This document shows positions 1 to 10,764 of a DNA stretch of 64,000 nt, piece after piece. The notes under the pieces were generated by a model, which saw only the letters and a list, made by a program, of their open reading frames with translations, did not search any database and was not told where the DNA came from. The DNA comes from Butyriboletus loyo. Its lineage: Eukaryota > Basidiomycota > Agaricomycetes > Boletales > Boletaceae. The stretch covers positions 1 to 64,000 of the forward strand of contig JBBPSI010000076.1 of assembly GCA_038093515.1 (NCBI GenBank). The letters run 5' to 3'. Both the position numbers and the translations under genes were made by a program. Each line of letters begins with the position of its first letter. Within the stretch, counting starts at the first letter, position 1.

Positions 1-487
1 TCGAGAGTGGTTGTGGGTCGCTGGCGGGATCGGGGTGACACCGTTCCTCGCCATGTTGGCCGGCTTACAAGAGATGAAGAACAGAGGTGGAGCCGGAGCC
101 GCGGATAATATCACGCTTATACTGTCCACACGCGAACCTGACGTGTTGGTTCCGCTCGTCGTTCGTGCCTTGGAACGCACGGGCGATCACGTTGAAGGAC
201 ATCCAGGCACACTCAGGCTGTCCATTCATGTATTTTCCCGATCGTCCGCCTCTTCATCTTCGTCGGTGATTACAGCGGGTCGGATGGCGTCCGCCGTCGA
301 GGTGAACTTGAAGCAGCATGCGGGTCGACTAAACAAGGATACGTTGCGCGCGTTGGACATCGAGAACCTACAAGAGAGGCAAACCTACGTGTGTGGACCA
401 GAGGGTTTTGAACAGATGGTGCTCGGCGCATTGAAAGAGATGGGGGTGGATTCACGGAACGTCAAGCGGGAAGGATTTGCGTACTAA
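1..487 (+). CDS. FAD/NAD(P)-binding oxidoreductase, C-terminal part (gene enters from left edge)
   Basis: The reading frame is open from base 2 to the TAA at 485-487, so this is the 3' end of a gene that begins outside the window. The visible ~160 residues form the NAD(P)-binding half of a ferredoxin-NADP reductase-like module: a nucleotide-binding loop AGGIGVTPFLAML at the very start, a strand TLILSTREPDVL, and the late motif YVCGPEGFEQMVL that contacts nicotinamide in this superfamily. The chain ends in an aromatic residue (GFAY), as many FNR-fold enzymes do. The role inferred is electron transfer between NAD(P)H and FAD; the partner domain lies upstream and unseen, so ferric reductase, flavohaemoglobin-like or other subclasses cannot be separated. 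Confidence 0.75.
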   Translation, partial: REWLWVAGGIGVTPFLAMLAGLQEMKNRGGAGAADNITLILSTREPDVLVPLVVRALERTGDHVEGHPGTLRLSIHVFSRSSASSSSSVITAGRMASAVEVNLKQHAGRLNKDTLRALDIENLQERQTYVCGPEGFEQMVLGALKEMGVDSRNVKREGFAY

Positions 488-744
488 TGATGTCATGTTG
501 GTGTGACTGGGGATACAGAGTATCATGCCGCCCCCTTTCTTTGCTTGTCGTACTCAAGTTCAATCACAGTATGTCATTATTGTTAAATAGAATACAAGAG
601 GTGTATGTACGAAGAAGAAAGCATACAATTGGAACTCAAGTGTTCAAGAGTAGACATAGCAAGACATAACATATTCAACAGTTGCTGTCATATATTTCCC
701 ATTGACCATACACGCCCCAAACCTACAAATGCACGTCGGCCAGC

Positions 745-1958
745 TCAGTCGACTTCACAGCTCTTTAAAATACGACGTACTGTTTGAAAGCACTCCTGTG
801 CACCTCGGAATTGCATATGGTCGAAGTGAGCCGGCGTTGTGGCACAGAATTCTCGCCAGTCGCTGTTCTCAGGAAAATTCATCAGTTTATGCGTGATATA
901 CTGATGAAGTGGTCAGTCCTCAGGATACTTGTACTTTTTCTAGGAAATCGAGTCTTGCCTTCTTCCCGGATCCTGGTGAGGTGCAACCCTGAAATTCTTT
1001 TCAGCACTAATGCATTACCTGATGGCAGGCGGGGCTTACCTTGTCATTGTACGAATCCCAGAATGTTGTGCAGTCTGGTTCTTGCTGGTCGATTTTCCAT
1101 CGACCTATCACGACCCCAGGGCCCTAATACGATCTCAGTTTCCTGAACATCCCAATGGAAAGAATCACCTACCCTGTCTTCGCAGGTCGTCGGTAGATAC
1201 GAGATCCCGTGAATTTCAAGCGGCGTGGCCTTGCATGCATCCAACCGATGCGTCCAAGATGTAGGCAGGTTCATGAGTTGGGCGGTATGTTCCCTCGTCG
1301 CATACGTGGTGCATGTATTCGCCTTAACACGGCCCCAAAACATGTGTAACCTCTGACGTTCTTCTTCTTCGCGCCGTTCGCGCCCCTCGATCTCCCGTTT
1401 CCAACTCTCTCGCTCTCGCTCCCATTCCTCTCTCTCGCGGCGCTGCATCTCCTTGAACTCGTGCGCATGACGCTCGGTCTCGTGCATCCAGTCCTGTCGA
1501 ACCTTTTCTTGACGCACGTGTTCCTCGTGTATGCCGCGTGCTACCTCTCTCTCGTGTCGTTCAGCCTCACGTTTCCAACCCTTCTCGGTTTCGCTTTGTC
1601 CTAGTTCCTTGCGTTTCCACTCGTCTTGTAGGACGGCGTGCTGAGCTTCTTCTTTTCCCCAGTGCAGACGAATAGCGTCCCTCGTGATCGGGTCCGGTGG
1701 ACAATGCGTGAAATGCATGGACGTGTGATAAGCCATGAATAAGAAGCATGAGAAGGTGAAGAGTGCCAGGATCCAGCCTCCCACTCGGACTTGGCGCAAA
1801 CGAAACATGGACGTCCCGCTACGCGTTGCTTTCCGCGGGAGCAATGGGGTAGCCTCGGATGAATATGAACGCCTGAACAGAGTGGGACCGTAGAACGAGT
1901 GAAGCAGTGTACCAATGGAGAACACACGAATGACGCACTGAAGTACAATCACGGACAT
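745..1958 (-). CDS. Membrane-anchored coiled-coil protein, paralogue 1 of a tandem triplet
   Basis: No function is known to me. One transmembrane segment (WILALFTFSCFLFMAY) follows a short N-terminus; then comes a ~120-residue Arg/Glu-rich coiled coil and a conserved C-terminal domain: FWG, TREHTAQLMNLP, CKATPLEIHG and CEDR, then GVVIGRW, EPDCTTFW, GCTSPGSGK and DWREFCATTPAH. Exon 1 ends at 1173 (CEDR, donor GTAGGT), and three more exons run to the TGA at 745-747. The third intron (901-958) has a GC donor (GCAAGA) where both sister genes have GTAAGA, so a GC-AG intron is inferred. EATPLL before the membrane segment fits an acidic dileucine sorting signal. The ATG at 1958 is the first in frame, but the true start could be further in. 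Confidence 0.7.
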
Positions 1959-2674
1959 TGTGGATGAGGCGTTACCGTCCGCGGATGGATGTGTAGGATG
2001 AGCACCGTATGCGTCGCTGGGAGATGTGCTTAGTATCAGGCGAGGTGGGGGGAAGCAGAGACAGGAGGGCTTACCCTTTGTGCTTTTTCACCATTCTAGG
2101 TCGACGACGAAGGATATAGCCCAGTTACTAAGTAGCACTTGGAGTGGGGATCCTTTCTATTGCGGCTCAACACGAAGCCATCAGAGTTGTTGTACAAGAC
2201 GCATGTAAGCCACAGTTCGAAGCAGCCGCGAAAGTAGCACGAGGCGGGTCGAAAAAGGAAAGCTCGTAGGAAAGTAAACAGGCTCGAGCCTGTAAGTTTG
2301 CAAAGAGTCGTTGAAAACTCCAAAAAGAGAGCAACGAAAGTTCAGGAGGAAGGGACAACAAGACACATACGACGAGAGTTGCCGGTACCATTGGTTAGTC
2401 GAAAAGTCAAGATCGATATCGTACAAGCATCAGTGAGACGGTTGGTGGGCTAACAGTCTGTAGCACTCGGGGGAACCAGTAACTGTTTTACTGATACAAG
2501 CAGACTTCATTTGTACATGCAGATCCTACTGAACAAGCAAGATAAACCTGGAAAACAACGACACTCATTGGAGTGTCTTTCACTGACAGTTAGTGTCTTC
2601 AAGCTCCCAGAGGCCATACGTTTTCCAGTCCTGCGAGTACACACAGATCGTTAAGCGTCGCCCGGCCATTCTAA
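1959..2674. other. Intergenic spacer between paralogues 1 and 2
   Basis: No gene is seen. It contains the 5' flank of paralogue 1 and the 3' flank of paralogue 2. A stretch near 2225-2275 (cgaggcgggtcgaaaaagga and context) resembles stretches at 4310-4360 and 4880-4925, so the spacers descend from the same duplications as the genes. Confidence 0.5.
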
Positions 2675-3863
2675 TCAGCGACGTACGTATTGGTAACATT
2701 CCTGGGCACCTGAGAACACCATCCCGTAGAGGTGAGCTGGCGTCGTGGCACAGAATTCACGCCAGTCGCCCCCTTTTGGAAGATTTTCCAGGTAATGCTC
2801 GATGCGCTGTGAGGTCGCACAATAAAAAAAAGGTGCAGTGTATGCAAGATTCGAATCTTACCCGTTTTCCCGATCCTGGAGACGTGCAACCCTGGAGTGG
2901 TTGTTAGTTTGGCGCAACATCGAACCCATAGGTTTGAAAATGACTTTCCTTGTCCTTGTACGAGCTCCAGAATGTTGCGCAATCCGGTTCGTGCTGATTG
3001 ATCTCCAATTTTCCTATGACAAAACCAGGGCCCTAACACGACGTCAGTCTTGAGAGTATCCTCTAGTTAGCATGGCCTACCCTATCCTCACAACTCGTCG
3101 GTAGATACGAGGTCCCATGGACTTCAAGTGGTGTAGCCTTGCATGCCTCCACTCGATGCTCCCAAGTTGCGGGCAAGTTCATGAGCTGTGCAGTGTACTC
3201 CCTGGTTGCATAAGTGGTGCATGTATGCGCCTCAATGTTACCCCAAAACATGTTGAGTTTCTGGCGTTCTTCTTCCTCGCGTTTCCTGCGCTCCCCCTCG
3301 ATTCGATCGTGATCTTCCACCTCACGCCGCCACTTCTCTCGCTCAATTTCTTGGCGTTGATTTTCCTGGCGTTCCATTTCCTCGCACTCGCGTTTTTGCT
3401 CCTCTACCTCTTGAGCCCACTCCTTCCGGACCCTCTCTTGACGTTCTTGCTCTTCTCGTACCCTGCGTACAACTGCCTTCTCGTATTCTTCGACCTCACG
3501 CGCATGCCGCTCGAAGTCTCGAGCCCATTGCTGCCTCACCCCTTCTTGACGCTCGTCTTCCTCCCGAATCCGACGCGCCACGTCCCTTTCATGCCATTCC
3601 ACCTGAAGCTTCCACTCCTCCTCAATGATGGCATGGTCCTGTGTCTCAAGCCGCCATTCTTCTTGTACCACCTCGTGTTGCGTTACTTCTTTCTCCCAAC
3701 CGCGACGAACGGCGTTCATAGTCGATGGATACAAGGGACAGTTCACAAAGTGCATGACCAAATTGGCGCTGAAGAAGAGGAAAACCATCGACGCGAGCAG
3801 GCTGTATATGATGAACTTGAATCCGTTCTGGGATATCTTGCGCTGGGTTTTCCCAGGCAGCAA
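2675..3863 (-). CDS. Membrane-anchored coiled-coil protein, paralogue 2
   Basis: This gene has the same architecture as its neighbours: transmembrane helix (FIIYSLLASMVFLFFSANL), a long charged heptad-rich coiled coil, then the conserved tail with TREYTAQLMNLP, CKATPLEVHG and CEDR. The later exons give GPGFVIGKLEI, HEPDCATFW, GCTSPGSGKR, and RIEHYLENLPKGGDWREFC ending at the TGA at 2675-2677. Introns begin GTAGGC, GAAAGT or GTAAGT-like, and GTAAGA; the first carries a TGCTAAC branch site. The 5' end is unresolved: the frame upstream of 3863 is open (with EAAPLLPGK, matching paralogue 1) but has no ATG before a stop, so a small upstream exon is likely. The bound at 3863 is therefore only the well-supported part. 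Confidence 0.65.
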
Positions 3864-3897
3864 CGGGGCGGCCTCTCCGGATGATGACCTGATATGA

Positions 3898-5264
3898 ATG
3901 ATGCACGGTGAATCGGGCGAGGTTATCGCAGAGGCAACCGTTCAAAGGAACACATACGCATATACAACCAAAGGGCCTCCAGAACTACCTTCTGGACCTC
4001 GCCCATGTACCTTAGACTTGTGTCTGCACGTGCGGAAAGAGCATCGTAATACTAAGCAAACTACGACAACGGAAAAGACACAAGAGGGAACATACCCAGA
4101 CATTTTCCCTCGGAACGATTAGTACTTGAGATGCGTTCAATAGGTGCGTGTGTGTCGTTCGAAGTACCTGATGACTCGGCTGAGACGCACACGTACGCGC
4201 GCACTGAAAAGCAACCGCCACGATTCGAGCGTTGGATGGCTTTTCACTGAGAGCGTACTCCGGGTCGAAATTTGCTGTGAAAGCCGCACGCAGCTTAAGG
4301 GCAGCCCTTTTCGAAGCAACTTTGGTGCGACACGAGGTAGGTCCAAAAAGGAAGGTCGATAAGAATATGGAACTATAACGTATTAGCGTAGTTGCCTGAG
4401 GCTCACGGCGACGCTGCGTGGAGTAAGCACCAACTCTTGATATTTGAGTCTGTGGCGACAAGACGCTGAGGAATTTATCGTCCCCTATGTATGTACCTGC
4501 ACGTGATCATATCCACACGTGTCATTATCAACCGCCCAGACAGTTCGAGTTTACAACTATGTACCATTCCTGGGCTCATCCGATGAAAGGGGGGTTGACA
4601 GCTTAACAGACGTACCTGTATGCAATTCGAAATAGACCAGTTGACGTCGACCAGCGGTGTGTGTACAGGCGACACCGCCATACCCGAGGAAGTTATGAAA
4701 AAAAAGTGAACAGCAGAGTGACTCACTCACCTAGCTTGAGACATCGTAGACTCGAGTCCGTTTTCCTACTAGTCCTGTGCATGCGCCAACGGTCGAAGGA
4801 GACGGTACACCACGACGAGCATACACACACTAAAAGGCACTTCAAAGTGGATATTTCTGTCAAAGAAACGCTTCAGGGCGGCCTCACAAAACGAAGACTA
4901 GCTAGGCACGAGGAAGGTCAGTAAGAACATACAAAGCGTCGAAGAGGCCCGCGGCGACACCGCGTGTGGTAAATTCCAACACAGATCACTTATTAGCAGT
5001 AAGCGACTCATGACTAGTGACTGCTTAGTGGAACAACCATCGGATTCAAATAATACAATATCATCGAATGGGGTATTGGTCTTGTATAAAGATGACCCAT
5101 CGTGCACATGCGAACTGTTCATATCTCGTTAAGCCAGAAAGGCACGGGTAACACGCATCGACATGGAGAGATCCTTCAGCAGTTAATATCGTCGATCTCC
5201 CAGTGGCCGTATGTTCCCAAGTTCTGTGCATGCAGGTAGTTCATGAGTGGGATCCAAAGATGTG
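3898..5264. other. Intergenic spacer between paralogues 2 and 3, with degenerate internal repeats
   Basis: No gene is supported. Two related stretches (about 4290-4370 and 4868-4930, both with a purine-rich run ending in gaaggtc.gtaagaa) show old tandem duplication. Open frames here are short and lack family motifs. Confidence 0.4.
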
Positions 5265-6160
5265 TTAGATTACACCCACGTATTGGAAACATTCTTGAGC
5301 ACCAGCAAATTCCATTCCATGGAAACGGGCTGGCGTCGTGGCACAGAATTCTCGCCAGTCGCCTCCCTTTGGGAGGTTCTCCAGGTAATGTTCAATGCGC
5401 TGGTGCCAGATCGGTCAAAAGGAACATCGTTTGACAATGATTGATGGTTCTTACCCTCTTTCCTGATCCATGTGATGTGCAGCCCTGTTGTGGTTGTCAG
5501 TATGTTGGCACGACACTGGATTGATGGGGCAAGAGAAAGCTCACCTTGTCCTTGTACCAGTTCCAGAAGGTATTGCAATCTGGTTCGTACTGGTCGATCT
5601 CCCAATGACCAACGACAACACCGTGACCCTAAGAACGTCAATCACCCCCACATCTTCCTATGAATATCACATACCCTATCTTCACAGCTCTTTGGCATTT
5701 GTGCGATCCCGTGAACCACAAGCGGTGTAGCTTGGCACGCCTCTCCGCGCCGTTGCCAATTCGTCGGCACGTTCATCAGGACTGCAGTGTATTCCCTCGT
5801 CCCATAAGTCTTGCACTGATGTGCCTCCACATGACCCCAAAACAAATCAAGTCGCTTGCGTTCCTCTTCCTCACGTCGCGCACGCTCTTTCAACTCCCGT
5901 TCATGCTGAATACGTTCTTGCTCCCATTCGCGAAGCAGCGCCGCATGCCGCTCGTCCTCCCATGCCCATCGCGCCTTCACAATCTCCCTCTCGACCACCA
6001 TTTTCTCGTGCTCAAGAAACTCCTTACCCCATTCTTCGCGAATCCGTTCCCGAACTTGAGGGTCCGCAGGGTCATTACAATAAGTGACCGGCATCGTAGT
6101 CATGCAGATGCCCACAGTGACGATAAACGTCAAAAGCGCAACGAATGATCGAGTGTTCAT
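5265..6160 (-). CDS. Membrane-anchored coiled-coil protein, paralogue 3
   Basis: This is the third member of the family. I chose the ATG at 6160 because it starts directly before a hydrophobic anchor (SFVALLTFIVTVGICMTTM), giving a type II membrane topology; a longer in-frame start at 6394 adds 78 residues of unlikely composition. The coiled coil is shorter than in the other two. The tail has the family signature FWGHVEAHQCKTYGTREYTA, CQATPLVVHG and CEDR (exon end 5675, donor GTATGT), then GHGVVVGHWEIDQYEPDC, GCTSHGSGKR and GGDWREFCATTPARFHG, ending at TAA 5265-5267. It lacks the dileucine-like EAxPLL element of its sisters. The function is unknown; cysteine-rich tails facing the vacuole, ER lumen or outside would fit the topology. 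Confidence 0.65.
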
Positions 6161-6394
6161 CCATGAGGATCTCCCGAGGATGCTAGATCGTTCGCAGATA
6201 AACGCTTCAAACAGCGATAAGCATGCAAGACACGTGCTTACAACGGTGACCTCTGTGGATCCACTGGCGACCAGTCGTTGTGCTGAAGTAGCCCGCTCGG
6301 TGGTGTAAATCCAGAATACGGCGGTGGCGGAGGTACGGAACTGTCGTCTTGTGTTGATGCGTGCCGATCTATGCCATCGAATACCCCTGCTCAC

Positions 6395-8968
6395 CTGGTC
6401 GCACCGTAGTTGGCGTTTCTGTTCGACCTCACCATGAATATTGTCAGATCTTTTTGACGTTGGTTTGTCAGCCGAATCTGAGGCGTCACTGATCGGTGAA
6501 CGTTTGAACGCGTTATTTACCTGGCACTCGACGTAGTCGAAAAAAGGTGTAGCAACGAGCTCACGCTGTGGGAGTTAAAAGTGGCGTTGCTGTGCGGCCT
6601 CGACTCCTCGCATGTTGCCGAAAGCCACCATGGCTAGAGTTTCCAGGCTAATTACAGCCTCTTCTAGAGATTCAAAACGTTCGACCGCTTTCGACTATGC
6701 ACGCTCAGACTTTGGTTCACACATGCTGACAGGGAGGCAACCCACTTTTTGTAGCTTGGATACATAGAGTCAATTAGCGCAAAAAATCAGACTTTATTTT
6801 ACCGTGTTTCAACCTCGCGGCAGCATTTTTAAGGAACAACTAGTTTATCTTTTGCGCAACCCCGGGGACGGGTACACCAATAATTGGGTAAGCGGATTGC
6901 CGACAAAAATTAAATGTTTGACAGCAGGCACGGACACCCTCAGATTGAACCGGGGCGGTCTTTCCCCGAGGGGTTTTGTCTACCGACGGCGGCAACTGAG
7001 CGGATTCTCATTCCAAGTGTTCTCGTTGTCATCTTGCCGATCTTCTGTGACGAAGCATCACCTCCACACACCGCGGGCGAGTAGTGATAGTGACCAGTGC
7101 CAGTGATGGGCGTTCGGCACCGTACGTCCTATGACATGGCAAAAATGTGGCAAATTCGGAGCGTCATCAACATTGAAATATGCTCATCTGACGTGTCGCT
7201 GTACCCCGGGTACTCTCCTCGGGAATGCGTTTGGATTTGATTGGATCATCGTGCCAACTTACTTCTTAGTCGGTGATCATGGCACTAAGATTTTGGGACC
7301 CTGGTATGCACCGGGTTCCACAGGTTGGGACATTTCCAATGCCACACGACGTGTGCGACTGCTGTGCCTTTGACGGTCTACATAGACCCCTTGTACCCTC
7401 GACATCGCGGTTTGATACTACCGGCAATCGCGTCGTCGCCCATGCGACACGTCGCACCAACGGCACTATTCATGAAGGGATTGAGGTGGCGGCGTTATAT
7501 TTCAACGTCTGCGATGGTCGGTGTCACCGGAAACCAGCTTTGCAACACGTGTCCTTCGTTGGTCCAACAGCTACACGCAGAACGATTCCAGAGTTCGTTG
7601 CTGTTGCGACGCAGCTGGCATGAGCAGTATCCGTGTTCCATTCGGGTTCGGTAAGAGGATCTTAATCGGATACTACACATGCCATCACCGTGAGGCACTA
7701 TCACGATGGATCGCGATGCCAGGGGCAAATGACTATACCTATTTCGTGTAGAAGACTGCTGGCTGCGCCTAAATAGCCCTAAGTACCGTCCTCGTGAACT
7801 AGGTTCATGCGACCGCGCTCCCAGTACACGGTTTACACGCGTTTCCAGGTACTTGTCTCATTTCGACCCTCGGTGTGACATGTTCGCATGTCCGTGACGA
7901 ACTAAGACTAAGGGCGAGGGGGAAGTCGTGGTTCAAATTCAAATGATTGCTGGCGCAGGACCGGCAACGGTAAATTCGGAGAAACCCAGTCAAACTTTTG
8001 AAATTCCGATGGTTTCTGCTTCCTAAGCCATAAACTGTAAGCCCCGGTTTCTGTTACGTAAGGGGGTTGCTCATGGTGCCTACGAGGAACATCCGACACC
8101 AGAGTTTTACGTGAAAAAAAAAACTACAAGTACAGTATATAGTTCGTCGACCGAAATTCCTTGTGACTGTCGCAGAATTTAGGTTCGGTTCGTCGTCCTT
8201 GACGCTTGTGACACGGTAGAACTGAGACAATGCGCCGACAACTCTTCAAGTTGGATCTATGTCCGCAAGTATCAGATCGGGTACTGGAGACGCTGAAAAC
8301 CTGCCGTAGCCAACGGCGGGAAACACTGAAACGAGCGGACAAGAACTGGACCACGCTTTATTGGAGGACTACGACGTACGGGTACAAGATGAACTGTGGT
8401 ACCTCTACGGTGTGCGGGAGAAATATACGTGACTGTGGTATGCCAACGAGGCAGCAGGCTTGCAGACGCGACGATGCGGTTGGTAGAATTGACACCAGTG
8501 CGTCGAACCTCGTGCAACGAAAAATATTTTGTCACATTGCCACGCAATTCATTACGCGGGACCGGTGGTACAAGGCACAATTAATGTCAGACACGAAAGC
8601 AACATGTCGTCCGACGACAGATGCGCAGCAGATACGCCCGCGGATATACCAGAGTCCACACGACGACCTCGGTTCACCCCCGTCGATCCTTGCTAAATTC
8701 GTAAACAGTGGCGTGAAGTCAGCACAGATACGAATGGAATCTAGTCATTCGTATTGTAATACATAGCTGGTCGTGGATTGGTCTAATGTGTACTAATTTG
8801 TTTTCCAGGCCGTATCTATGACTTTATCGATTATGATCGTATCACCCATGCCAACACACCGTCAGCGTACACGGACTCAATAATCTCCATCCAGGAGTGT
8901 GGTCACCGTCTGTATATGTGCGGGTAGAGTTGGCGTTGGGGGGGCTAGCCTGTTATGAAGCAAGCTGA
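6395..8968. other. 2.6-kb stretch with no recognised gene
   Basis: Six-frame reading gives only short frames without conserved motifs. The longest, on the plus strand at 8230-8766 (178 codons), has a composition unlike a real protein and no detectable domain. A P450-like FGFGKRI string at about 7640 lacks the haem cysteine and any I-helix or ExxR context. The stretch may hold a decayed element, but nothing in it can be named. Confidence 0.4.
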
Positions 8969-9721
8969 TCAATACAGTCCAGGAACGAACCAATGTTTGG
9001 TGGTCGCCGCATAAGCGTCCCACTTTGAACCAAACTGCTTTTGAAGTTCCTTGTCCTCGGCAACCGCACGACTGGCCCCAACCGAAAGCGTCCACATCCA
9101 CCACACAGTCCACAGCAACCCCGATCCAGCCTGTCCGAGGACGCAGCACTCCACCGCCAAACTCCCCGCGGTCAATTGCGAGAATGTGATACCGATGACG
9201 ATGAGCATGGAGCCGGCGTAAGATGGGTGGCGAACGTAGCCGTAAGATCCGGACGTCACTAGGCTGTGATCAGGGAGGATACTGAGGTCAAACGTGAAGA
9301 GTTGGCCGAGTTCTCGGAAACATTGGAGACGGATGAGCATCCCAACGATGGTCAGAAGCACGCCAGTCAGAAACAGGGGTGTCACTATGTGAGACCGAGT
9401 GGCTGGACATATGGCTGTATTCACGTGGGCAGATAGCGAAGGGGAAAGGGTTGCACCAAAATAGTGGTTGAGTGCATGAGTGGCTTCCATTAACGCGATA
9501 CACCATAAAACCACACTGTGAAACTGAGATCATATTGAACATCGGCCCAATAAAAAAATTAAAGGCAGAATTACCTTGAAGATCGAGGGGGCTATCTGTA
9601 AGACATATGCCTCCTCAGTATGATAACGTCCTTTCACGGGTGTCTTATTAGGGGGTAAAAATGCCCGATGATTGCTTAATGCCTGAACAAGGGTGAGGGC
9701 AGCACGGATCAGGGTAAGCAT
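8969..9721 (-). CDS. Protein-S-isoprenylcysteine O-methyltransferase-like membrane protein
   Basis: Two exons (9575-9721 and 8969-9523) joined by a 51-nt GTAATT...CTCAG intron give 233 residues. The catalytic region of the ICMT/STE14 family is clear: LVTSGSYGYVRHPSYAG (the RHPxY motif that binds S-adenosylmethionine), followed by hydrophobic helices and a C-terminal E-D-KEL-KQFGSKWDAYAATTKHWFVPGLY segment matching the family pattern of E(x)n-F...Y....RFIPG. Enzymes of this family methylate the exposed carboxylate of prenylated CaaX proteins in the ER membrane, including mating factors in fungi. Several hydrophobic segments support membrane location. Basidiomycetes often carry several ICMT-like paralogues, so this need not be the STE14 orthologue. 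Confidence 0.82.
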
Positions 9722-10764
9722 GGCGAGGAGTTGCGAAAGCGGCTAGGGTATGAAGTGGGCTGTACTGCATGCAGTGGGGAGGTGGGCAGCCCTTTTATAA
9801 GAGTTCGGGGACGACAGCACAACATTACGTTTTTTTTGGCGGCGGAGGACAGACAAGGAATATAATATATGATATCCCGCATCCGTCCTCCAGGGTTAAT
9901 CCCTTCGCCCGTTCTGACAGCCCCCCGGATACCCATACCCGTCATTACCCGACTGTCCTTGACCCGCAGGTTGACCAGGTTACGCGGTACCGTACCCTTA
10001 CACTTCTTAGCCCTTGGGGATATCTGAGGAAGAAGAAAAAATCGGAGATAGCCGAGCGAGCCATGAGCTTGGAAAAAGAAAAAGACGAATATCAAGAGTC
10101 TCCAGGCATGTCTTTTCCAGACTTCCTTCGGATATGGCCACAGGGTCTTCTTGATTAGATATGCCTCCGCGGCAATTCCAATGACATGTCATCGCGTTCG
10201 CGACGGGCCACCTGTGAACCCTCATGGAGACGAGGGACCTTCGGGTGTGCGACGACGTCCTGTGTTCGTCCGCGGACAGAGTGGCGTCGAGAATTGTATT
10301 TGGCGGTTGCATGCGTTCATAGTCACTGACCCCGGGGGCAAGGGAAAGCCGATCGGGATAGCAACGCCGTCCGAGGACAGTTGACGAAGCATGAGGTGAG
10401 ACTCTGTCTATTGCAAAAGCGGCTGCCATGGTGCGAATGTTAACATTCGCATGTCACTGCCAGCTTGTCGAGAATGACAAAAATGGAACCGTCGACGTGG
10501 CCAATCTTATCTTGAGGAACTGATATGAGCCTGGTCTGCACGTAGCCTGTCTTGGCGATGGAAAGCATGGCGTACTCGTTCGATTAGATATCTTTGACTC
10601 TAGTTTAACACCCGGCGATTTGAACGAGGTAGTGGGAGTGAGATGATGATGATGAGGCTGACAGTACTAACAAGTCGACAATGACTCACTCACACTCACA
10701 CTACTAATAGCACATAAAAACTCGGCCGATAACTCTAGGCTTGTTTTTCCTTCTGCTGTCAGCA
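9722..10764. other. Divergent spacer between the ICMT-like gene and the DAHP synthase gene
   Basis: The two flanking genes are transcribed away from each other, so this ~1 kb should hold both promoters. No conserved coding motif is visible. A 140-codon open frame on the minus strand (10007-10429) has no recognisable domain and is not called. Confidence 0.4.

Noticed and set aside
3117..3884. 255-codon plus-strand frame over coiled-coil paralogue 2
   Set aside because: It is the Leu/Phe/Pro-rich antisense of a Glu/Arg-rich coiled coil, a well-known artefact.
7521..7751. Cytochrome P450 haem motif (FGFGKRI) at about 7640
   Set aside because: The position of the haem cysteine is leucine, and no ExxR or I-helix motif is present in any nearby frame; probably chance.
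8230..8766. 178-codon plus-strand frame
   Set aside because: Cys/Arg/Thr-heavy composition without secondary-structure logic or motif; no splice-linked neighbours.
9709..10429. Minus-strand open frames upstream of the ICMT-like gene
   Set aside because: They lie in the divergent promoter interval, overlap each other in different frames, and show no motif.
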